The notes under the pieces were generated by a model that was given only the letters and a program-made list of their open reading frames with translations, ran no database searches and was not told where the DNA came from. Made by a program: the position numbers and the translations under genes. Source: WYZ-LMO2 sp040514265 (GTDB lineage Archaea > Halobacteriota > Archaeoglobi > Archaeoglobales > Archaeoglobaceae). From it: a stretch of DNA of 30,420 bases. The stretch is taken from positions 1-30,420 of the forward strand of contig JBEVCD010000019.1 in NCBI GenBank assembly GCA_040514265.1. Reading direction: 5' to 3'. Of this stretch, positions 7,281 to 13,498 are shown piece by piece (positions within the stretch are counted from its first letter, which is position 1; every line of letters starts with the position of its first letter).

Positions 7281-8280
7281 ACCGCTGGAGCTCTTCGAAG
7301 CTCCGATCCACGAGCTCTTCAGCGCCGCGGACGAGCTCCGCCGCTGGAAGTGCGGAGACACGGTCACCTTTGTAGTAGAGAGGAACATAAACTACACAAA
7401 CGTGTGCGTTTCGAAGTGCAAGTTCTGTGCATTCTACGCAAGAAGCGAGGGTGAAGCGTTCGTCTTAAGCAAGGAAGAGATCGTTTCGAGAGTAGCCGAA
7501 GCCGTTGCCAGAGGAGCTACGCAGATAATGCTGCAGGGAGGACTCAATCCGGAGCTCGGGATCGAATACTTCGAGGACATCTTTCGGGAGATAAAGTCCC
7601 GCTTCGACGTTCATCTTCACAGTCTCTCAGCCCCAGAAATCGTGTTTCTCGCGAAAAGAGAGAAAATGAGCATTAGAGAAGTTCTGTCCAGGCTGCGAGA
7701 TGCCGGTCTCGACTCTCTGCCCGGAGGCGGAGCTGAGATACTTGCAGACGACGTTCGCAGGGTTATAAGTCCGCGCAAGTGCAGCAGCGAGGAGTGGCTG
7801 AGGGTCATGAGGATAGCCCACGAGCTCGGGCTGAAGAGCACAGCAACGATGATGTTCGGTCACGTAGAAGACAGGAAGCACGTGATCGAGCACCTGATGA
7901 AGATAAGGAAGCTTCAGGAGAAGACGGGAGGCTTCACAGCCTTCATCCCTTGGACCTTTGAGCCCGGGAACAGCGAGCTGCAAGTTGAGAGGGCTTCCCC
8001 CGTGGATTACCTGAAGGTCGTGGCGATATCCAGAATTTTACTCGACAACTTCAGGAACATCCAAGCTTCTTGGCTCACGCAGGGTATCGAAGTCGCAACT
8101 CTATCGCTGCTCTGCGGAGCCAACGACCTCGGCGGAGTCATGCTCGAAGAGAACGTTGTCAGGGCTACCGGAAAGCCCGTGCGGTTCCTGAGCTTGGAGG
8201 AGATAGTCGGAGCTGCCAAGTCCCTCGGAAGACCAGTAGCGCAGAGGGACACATACTACAGAATTCTCAGATACTTCTGA
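7246..8280 (+). CDS. mqnC: cyclic dehypoxanthinyl futalosine synthase (radical SAM), menaquinone biosynthesis
   Basis: MqnC cyclises dehypoxanthine futalosine, the radical SAM step after MqnB in the pathway. The NINYTNVCVSKCKFCAFYA signature carries C54-x3-C58-x2-C61 (counted from TTG 7246). LPGGGAEIL, STATMMFGHVED and GGFTAFIPWTFEPGNSEL are the MqnC forms that distinguish it from MqnE. The start is uncertain: the frame opens only with TTG codons (7246 or 7255) inside the last 35 bp of mqnA, and the N-terminal extension seen in bacterial MqnC is short here. It is the last gene of the run; mqnB and mqnD homologues are not in the window. Residues 158-198 lie in the block shared with mqnE. Confidence 0.88.
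   Translation: MRSLQELTSCYKPLELFEAPIHELFSAADELRRWKCGDTVTFVVERNINYTNVCVSKCKFCAFYARSEGEAFVLSKEEIVSRVAEAVARGATQIMLQGGLNPELGIEYFEDIFREIKSRFDVHLHSLSAPEIVFLAKREKMSIREVLSRLRDAGLDSLPGGGAEILADDVRRVISPRKCSSEEWLRVMRIAHELGLKSTATMMFGHVEDRKHVIEHLMKIRKLQEKTGGFTAFIPWTFEPGNSELQVERASPVDYLKVVAISRILLDNFRNIQASWLTQGIEVATLSLLCGANDLGGVMLEENVVRATGKPVRFLSLEEIVGAAKSLGRPVAQRDTYYRILRYF
7717..7840 (+). repeat. 124-bp block identical to 5986-6109 (mqnC copy)
   Basis: This is the second copy of the identical in-frame tract; the bounding mismatches are 7716 and 7841. It encodes residues from LPGGGAEILADD to HELGLKS. Confidence 0.97.
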
Positions 8281-8302
8281 GTAACAGCTTCAAGCTCCTT
8301 CG

Positions 8303-8342
8303 TTCGAGTAAGTCCATCTGAGGGGCATACCAGCTACTCGAA
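8303..8342. repeat. inverted repeat upstream of hisI
   Basis: TTCGAGTA (8303-8310) and TACTCGAA (8335-8342) are perfect 8-base complements. The right arm ends two bases before the hisI TATA box. A second small dyad, AGCTT-C-AAGCT, lies just upstream at 8286-8296. The element could be the 3' hairpin of the mqn transcript or an operator. Confidence 0.5.
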
Positions 8343-8352
8343 GCTTTATATG
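8343..8352 (+). promoter_or_regulatory. TATA box for hisI operon
   Basis: GCTTTATATG is centred about 27 nt before the ATG of hisI, with purines (CGAA) upstream as a BRE. It implies a leaderless or nearly leaderless message. Confidence 0.7.
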
Positions 8353-8374
8353 CTGAAGAAACAAAACTTCTTCG

Positions 8375-8686
8375 ATGGAGCTGAAGTTCGACGAGCGCGG
8401 ATTGATACCGGTAATAGCGCAGGATGCGCGCACTAAAGAGGTGCTGATGCTAGCCTACGCGAACAGAGAGGCTGTAGAAAAGACCCTCCAGACAGGCTAC
8501 GCCCACTACTGGAGCAGAAGCCGGAGGAAGCTGTGGATGAAAGGTGAGACTTCGGGAAACGTGCAGAAGGTAGTTGAGGTGCGCGTGGACTGCGACGGTG
8601 ACGCTCTGCTCTACATCGTGGAGCAGGAAGGTAACGCGTGCCATACGGGCAACAGAAGTTGCTTCTTCAGGAGGTTGGAGCTATGA
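8375..8686 (+). CDS. hisI: phosphoribosyl-AMP cyclohydrolase, histidine biosynthesis
   Basis: HisI opens the adenine ring of phosphoribosyl-AMP, the third step of histidine synthesis. All family marks are present in 103 aa: MLAYANREA, GYAHYWSRSRRKLWMKGETSGN, the Mg/Zn site VDCDGDAL (D72, C73, D74, D76), and NACHTGNRSCF with C89 and C96 as further zinc ligands. It is the stand-alone cyclohydrolase, not fused to HisE. It has its own TATA box and overlaps the next gene by ATGA. No other his genes are near, so it is a dispersed pathway member driving a non-histidine operon. Confidence 0.96.
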   Translation: MELKFDERGLIPVIAQDARTKEVLMLAYANREAVEKTLQTGYAHYWSRSRRKLWMKGETSGNVQKVVEVRVDCDGDALLYIVEQEGNACHTGNRSCFFRRLEL

Positions 8687-10449
8687 AGTTCGTGCTCGAC
8701 ACGAGCGTGATAATTTCTGGAAAAGCGACCGAGATGCTGGAAAAGAGTGAAATAGGCGGCACGATCATAATCCCGGAAGCTGTCATAGCCGAGCTCGAAG
8801 CACAGGCTAACTTCGGCAGAATGAGTGGATTTCAGGGGCTGAGAGAGATCGAAAAGATAGTTTCGATGGCGAAGGAGAGGGGTTACGAGGTGATCTTCGC
8901 CGGTGAGAGACCGAAGCTCGAACAGATAAGACTGGCACCCGGAGGGGAGATAGACAACATGATCCGCGAGGTCGCCGCTGAGTTTGGTGCGACGCTGGTT
9001 ACGTCGGACAGGGTGCAGCACATGGTTGCGAGAGCTAAGGGAATGCCAAGTATTTACATCAAGCCCGAAGTCGTCAGACCTGAGGACACGAAGATCATGT
9101 CCTTCTTCACCCCTGACACCGCAAGTGTTCATCTGCGAGAGGGTGTTCCGCCCTACGCGAAGAGGGGAAGAATAGGAGATCTGAAGCTCGTGAAGCTCCG
9201 GGAGGAGCCCATGACCTATGAGGAGCTGAGCGAGATAGCAAACGAGATACTCGAAGCCGCGAGGCAGGACGAGGAGAGCAGCGTGGAAATAGAGCGCAGG
9301 GGGGCTACGGTTGTTCAGCTGAGGGAGCTTCGAATAGCGATTGCCGAAAGACCGTTCGCCGACCGGATGGAGATAACGGCGGTGAGACCGATAGCGAAGG
9401 TGACCATAGACGAATACGGCGTCAGCGAAGAGCTGAAGAGGAGGTTAGTTGAAAGGCAGCGCGGAATACTGATAGCAGGTCCGCCAGGAGCTGGAAAATC
9501 GACCTTCGCCGCGAGCGTCGCGAACTACCTCCACGAGATGGGGTTCATCGTGAAGACCATGGAAAGCCCGCGGGACCTCATGGTGAGGGACGAGATAACG
9601 CAGTACGCTCCGCTCGAAGGCAGGATGGAGCTGACAGCAGACATACTGCTGCTCGTAAGACCGGACTACACGATCTACGACGAGCTGAGGAGGACGGAGG
9701 ACTTTCAGGTCTTCGCCGACATGCGACTCGCCGGGGTGGGGATGATAGGAGTAACGCACGCTACGAGGGCGATAGATGCGATACAGCGAATGGTGGGAAG
9801 GGTCGAGCTCGGAATGATCCCGCAGGTCGTCGACACGGTGATATTCATCGAAGCCGGAAGGATAAAGAAGGTCTACGAGCTGGAGTTCACGGTAAAGGTT
9901 CCGACGGGAATGTTCGAAGCCGACCTGGCCAGACCGGTCATCGAGGTTAGGGACTTCGAGACGAAGAAGCTCGAATACGAGATCTACACCTACGGCGAGC
10001 AGGTAGTCGTGATGCCGATAGAGAGCGACGAGAGGCTACGAAGAGCTCTGGAGGAGAAGATTTCGAGGTACGTCGACGACTACGAAATAGAGCTCGTTGG
10101 CAGACATGCGATAGTCAGGGTTCCTGAGAGGCAGATTTCGAGCCTCATAGGGAGGAAGGGAAAGAGGATAAAAAAGATAGAGGAGGAACTTCAAGTTTCG
10201 ATCGACGTCGTGCCGAGGGAGCTGGGCGAAGTGGAGGCTTCCGTAGAAGAGACTCCGAAACACTACTTAATCCACGCTCCCGGGCTCGAAGGTAAAACCG
10301 TCGACGTCTACGCGGGAGAGGAATACCTCTTCACAGCTTTGGTGAGCAGCAAGGGGACGATAAGGGTCAGAAAGGACAAGGAGGCTGGCAAGAGTCTGAG
10401 GCAAGCCCTCGCGAGGGGTGACAGGATAACGCTTCGGGTGGTCGGTTGA
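8683..10449 (+). CDS. PIN domain - secretion-type ATPase - KH domain protein
   Basis: This 588-aa protein belongs to the archaeal PIN/ATPase family (COG1855-like). The N-terminal PIN nuclease fold begins KFVLDTSVIISGKA, with later acids in IIPEAVIAELEAQ and LVTSDRVQHMVA. A PilT/VirB11-like P-loop ATPase follows, with Walker A GPPGAGKST at about residues 266-274, an acidic DYTIYDELRRTEDF region and GVTHATRAIDAI. A C-terminal KH RNA-binding domain (about 477-505, loop IGRKGKR) and a small beta-rich tail end the protein. The architecture suggests an ATP-driven RNA nuclease or translocase; the cellular role is not known to me. ATG 8683 has GGAGG seven bases upstream and overlaps hisI by four bases. 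Confidence 0.85.
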   Translation: MKFVLDTSVIISGKATEMLEKSEIGGTIIIPEAVIAELEAQANFGRMSGFQGLREIEKIVSMAKERGYEVIFAGERPKLEQIRLAPGGEIDNMIREVAAEFGATLVTSDRVQHMVARAKGMPSIYIKPEVVRPEDTKIMSFFTPDTASVHLREGVPPYAKRGRIGDLKLVKLREEPMTYEELSEIANEILEAARQDEESSVEIERRGATVVQLRELRIAIAERPFADRMEITAVRPIAKVTIDEYGVSEELKRRLVERQRGILIAGPPGAGKSTFAASVANYLHEMGFIVKTMESPRDLMVRDEITQYAPLEGRMELTADILLLVRPDYTIYDELRRTEDFQVFADMRLAGVGMIGVTHATRAIDAIQRMVGRVELGMIPQVVDTVIFIEAGRIKKVYELEFTVKVPTGMFEADLARPVIEVRDFETKKLEYEIYTYGEQVVVMPIESDERLRRALEEKISRYVDDYEIELVGRHAIVRVPERQISSLIGRKGKRIKKIEEELQVSIDVVPRELGEVEASVEETPKHYLIHAPGLEGKTVDVYAGEEYLFTALVSSKGTIRVRKDKEAGKSLRQALARGDRITLRVVG

Positions 10450-11219
10450 GGTTCGCCTTCCTCCTATTTTTCGCGACTTCAGCCCTTCTAGCTTTGATTT
10501 CCACGCCCGCCTACGAAGAAGCGGGGATGCAGGTTTTCGAAAACCCCTCCGACCCTGCGAATTCTGCAGTCTACTTCGCACTGATCTTGGCGTTTACGGC
10601 TTTCATACTGCTCGCCGCGAAGTTTAAAAAGATCCTCGCTGCCGTCATGTATTTTCTGACCTTTCTATCCGTTTTCTACGTCCTCATCCCGTTCTTCGGC
10701 GCTCTCTCCTTAATCGCAGCGGTGGCGATCGTTCTGATGCTGCTGAAGAAGCCGCACTGGATCGTAACAGACGTTTCCGCCATCCTGCTTGCAGCCGGAA
10801 TATCTGCGATTTTCGGCGTGAGCCTTGAACCTCTGCCGGCTATGCTTTTGCTGACAGCGCTCGCGGTCTACGATCTGGTAGCCGTATACAGAACGAGGCA
10901 CATGATCAGACTCGCGGAATCCGTGAGCGAGTTCAGCGTTCCCGTGCTCTTCGTCGTTCCTTCGAAGGACAAAAAAGCCTACATGGGAGTGGGAGACGTC
11001 GTAATTCCGTGCATACTCGCCGCTTCAGCTCAGAGGTTCAGCAGCACGCCGGAGGTCTTCGGATTCAAGGTCTCCGCACTCGCAACGGTTTTCTGTTCGC
11101 TCCTAGCCTTAGCTGCGCTCCTGATTCTGATCGAAAAGAGGGGCGGAGCGCATCCGGGGTTACCCTTCGTAAACTCCGGAGCTATAATCGGATTCTTGCT
11201 TGCCGAGCACGCTTTCTGA
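10446..11219 (+). CDS. presenilin/signal-peptide-peptidase-like intramembrane aspartyl protease
   Basis: The 257-aa protein is almost entirely hydrophobic with about nine likely membrane segments. It carries the two catalytic motifs of the A22 family: YD (AVYDLVAVY, D143) and GxGD (GVGDVV, D184). In place of the usual PAL triad before the last helix it has P237-G238-L239 (HPGLPF). The family cleaves peptides within membranes, for example signal-peptide remnants. Translation starts at TTG 10446, overlapping the ATPase gene by four bases (TTGA). Its 3' end overlaps thiI on the other strand by 38 bp. Activity is likely given both aspartates, but the altered third motif leaves some doubt. Confidence 0.83.
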   Translation: MRFAFLLFFATSALLALISTPAYEEAGMQVFENPSDPANSAVYFALILAFTAFILLAAKFKKILAAVMYFLTFLSVFYVLIPFFGALSLIAAVAIVLMLLKKPHWIVTDVSAILLAAGISAIFGVSLEPLPAMLLLTALAVYDLVAVYRTRHMIRLAESVSEFSVPVLFVVPSKDKKAYMGVGDVVIPCILAASAQRFSSTPEVFGFKVSALATVFCSLLALAALLILIEKRGGAHPGLPFVNSGAIIGFLLAEHAF

Positions 11220-12327
11220 CCTCCACGACCTCCGCCAGTTCTGCGACGTCCTTCTCAATCTCCATGTAGGCCTCGTACCTCGCAATGACATCCTCGCTAG
11301 CTCTCGTTTCCGGATGCTTCGCAACCAGAAGTGAGCAGCAGTCCTCGTAGGGGAGTATCGATATCTCGTAGGTTCCTATCTTCTTCGCGAGGGCGATTAT
11401 CTCCTCCTTGTCGAGACCTATCAGCGGTGGAAGAACTGGGAGCCTCGACGCTGCGTAGATGGTCGCTATGTTGTCGAGGGTCTGGCTCGCGACCTGGGAG
11501 AGGCTGTCTCCGGTCACGATAGCCTTCGCCCCCTCCTTTTCCGCTATGTAGTTCGCGATGCGCATCATGCTCCTTCTATATGCCACCATGCGCAGCTTAG
11601 CCGGCACCTCCCTAATTATTTCGAGCTGAACCGATTCGAAGGGGACCATGTAGAGTTTCAGGTTGCCCTGAAACTCCGCTAGCTTATCCGCGAGCATCGT
11701 TATCTTCCTCCTGACTTCCCTGGAGTGCAGGGTCTCGTTGAAGAAGTGAACTGCGACGACCTCACACCCCCTCTTCATCGCCATGAAAGCAGCAACCGGA
11801 CTGTCGATGCCTCCGGAGATGAGCGAGATTACTCTGCCAGCCGTTCCAACGGGTAAACCGCCGACACCCTCGATTCGCCTCGAATAGACGTACGCGGCGT
11901 CTTCGCATATTTCGACGTAAACCGTGACGCTGGGGTTTTTCAAGTCTACCTTCTTCCCGGTCTTTTCGGCTATGTACCTCCCGACTTCCGCGTTTACTTC
12001 TGGCGAAGTTAGCGGAAAGCTCTTGTCGCTCCTCGACGTCTGAACCCTGAAGCTCTCGAAGCTTTCCGGAAGAACTTCCAGAGCTGCCCTCTTTATCTCC
12101 TCCAAATCTCTCGAAACCTTCAGACCCACTCCGAAGTATCTGACACCGGGTATCCTGGCGAGCCATTCTTCTAGCCCTTCGAAGTACTCGACTTCGAGCC
12201 TTCCGGATTTCCTTCTAACCTTCGCTCCCGTTATCTCGGCTATGTTCCGCATCAGCCTACGCTCGAAGAAATCCCTGTTCTTCCCCTTCACTCCTATCTC
12301 TCCGTAGTGAACTACCGCACACTTCAC
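11182..12327 (-). CDS. thiI: tRNA 4-thiouridine synthetase ThiI
   Basis: ThiI adenylates tRNA U8 and inserts sulfur to form 4-thiouridine; it can also act in thiazole synthesis. The N-terminal ferredoxin-like region opens KCAVVHYGEIGVKGKNRDFFE, then a THUMP RNA-binding domain follows (about residues 60-165), and the PP-loop SGGIDSP lies at 171-177. The protein is 381 aa and lacks the C-terminal rhodanese domain of E. coli ThiI, as is usual in archaea, so sulfur must come from another source. The frame is open for 55 codons further upstream, but the GTG at 12327 is where family homology begins and lies 27 nt from the shared TATA element. The last 38 bp overlap the protease gene. Confidence 0.94.
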   Translation of the reverse strand: MKCAVVHYGEIGVKGKNRDFFERRLMRNIAEITGAKVRRKSGRLEVEYFEGLEEWLARIPGVRYFGVGLKVSRDLEEIKRAALEVLPESFESFRVQTSRSDKSFPLTSPEVNAEVGRYIAEKTGKKVDLKNPSVTVYVEICEDAAYVYSRRIEGVGGLPVGTAGRVISLISGGIDSPVAAFMAMKRGCEVVAVHFFNETLHSREVRRKITMLADKLAEFQGNLKLYMVPFESVQLEIIREVPAKLRMVAYRRSMMRIANYIAEKEGAKAIVTGDSLSQVASQTLDNIATIYAASRLPVLPPLIGLDKEEIIALAKKIGTYEISILPYEDCCSLLVAKHPETRASEDVIARYEAYMEIEKDVAELAEVVEVRKRARQARIRL

Positions 12328-12346
12328 TGAGTGACCTGTGTCGCTA

Positions 12347-12360
12347 AGAAATATATAATG
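12347..12360. promoter_or_regulatory. shared symmetric TATA element for divergent thiI and phosphoesterase genes
   Basis: The palindromic TATATA (12352-12357) sits almost exactly midway in the 52-bp gap. Its centre is 25-26 nt from the plus-strand ATG at 12380 and 27-28 nt from the minus-strand GTG at 12327. No other TATA-like sequence is in the gap, so one box probably serves two leaderless promoters. Confidence 0.7.
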
Positions 12361-12379
12361 TAGCGGCAGGTCAAGCAAT

Positions 12380-13498
12380 ATGCAAATAGTCCACATCTCC
12401 GATCTGCACTTTGGGGAGGAGCTAGTCAGGGAGAAGGTCGTAAAAGCCATAGAGCAGATAAACAAGCTCGAACCCGACCTCGTCATCTTCACCGGCGACG
12501 TTTCGTGCTGGGGGATCCATTCAGAGATGCGCGACGCCTACGAAACTCTCCTCGACCTAAATCCGGAGCTAATAGCCGTTCCCGGAAACCACGACGCGAG
12601 GAACGACGGGCTGAAGTTTTTCGAGATGTACTTCGGGAACCGCAGAACCTACAGGTCAGAGAACTTGAAGATAATATGCCTCAACAGCACGCAGCCGGAC
12701 AACGACGACGGGTACGTAGGCGACGAACAGCGCAGATGGCTGAGCGACGAGCTGAGGAGCGACAAGGTATGCATCGTAGCCTTGCATCACCACATAGTCC
12801 CGATCCCCAACACCGGCAGAGAGAGGAACGTGCTGATCGATGCGGGCGAAGTTGTAGAAGTCCTGCTGAGCAGCGGCGCTGCCGTCGTTTTAGCTGGGCA
12901 CCGCCACATGCCGTACTCGGTGCGGTTCATGAGGACGCACATAATACACGCCGGCGCACTCGGCTCTTTCAAGGTTCTCGGCATGCCGGACAACAACTAC
13001 AACATCATCGAGATATGCGAAAACGAGCTGACGCTGAAACTGGCTTTCGTGGACTACGGCGTCGTGGAGGTAGGGAAGTACAAGATAAAGACTGACGTGC
13101 CAGAGTCCGTGGACATATACCACCGGATGGCAAAGCCCAAGAAGGTTCTGTTCCTTTCCAGGAGGAACGCCTGCAGAACTCTGATGGCGGAGGCGATATT
13201 CAACAGGATATCGCCGAACAACATGCTCGCCGTCAGCGCGGGAGTTGAGCCGGTCGAAAAACCCGACGAGATGGCTGTCGAAGCCCTCAAGGAAGTCGGC
13301 ATCAAGATCTCGACCAAGCCGAGGAGGTTCAGGGAGGAAATGCTGAGGGACTTCGACATCGTGGTCGAGTTCGACGATCTCGGTTACGGAGAGCTTTGGA
13401 AGATAGAAAAGCCGGAAAACTTCGAAGACTACAGGAGAGTAAGGAGCGAAATATGGAAGAGGGTGGAGGAGCTCGTCAGTAGGATGCTCGTTTTCTAG
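12380..13498 (+). CDS. metallophosphoesterase fused to a degenerate low-molecular-weight phosphatase/ArsC-like domain
   Basis: The N-terminal half is a calcineurin-type metallophosphoesterase with all metal motifs: D8-x-H10 (ISDLHFG), GD40V, GN70H71D, H136-H138 (ALHHHI) and GH174-R-H176. From about residue 254 a second domain follows the LMW-PTP/arsenate reductase pattern (KKVLFLSRRNACRTLMAEAIF, SAGVEP, EVGIKISTKPRR, WKIEKPENFEDYRRVRSEIWKRVEEL). Its P-loop has Ser260 where the nucleophilic Cys of CX5R belongs, although C265 and R266 remain, and EKP stands where the DP general acid is expected. The second domain is therefore probably non-catalytic and may sense phosphate or a partner. The substrate of the first domain is unknown. 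The stop codon overlaps the neighbouring gene's stop on the other strand. Confidence 0.85.
   Translation: MQIVHISDLHFGEELVREKVVKAIEQINKLEPDLVIFTGDVSCWGIHSEMRDAYETLLDLNPELIAVPGNHDARNDGLKFFEMYFGNRRTYRSENLKIICLNSTQPDNDDGYVGDEQRRWLSDELRSDKVCIVALHHHIVPIPNTGRERNVLIDAGEVVEVLLSSGAAVVLAGHRHMPYSVRFMRTHIIHAGALGSFKVLGMPDNNYNIIEICENELTLKLAFVDYGVVEVGKYKIKTDVPESVDIYHRMAKPKKVLFLSRRNACRTLMAEAIFNRISPNNMLAVSAGVEPVEKPDEMAVEALKEVGIKISTKPRRFREEMLRDFDIVVEFDDLGYGELWKIEKPENFEDYRRVRSEIWKRVEELVSRMLVF

Noticed and set aside
8638..8682. Upstream extension of the PIN/ATPase gene into hisI
   Set aside because: The PIN fold starts at KFVLDTS and ATG 8683 has GGAGG at the right distance.
12328..12492. 55-codon upstream extension of thiI
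   Set aside because: It crosses the divergent promoter and the start of the phosphoesterase gene, and family homology begins at GTG 12327.
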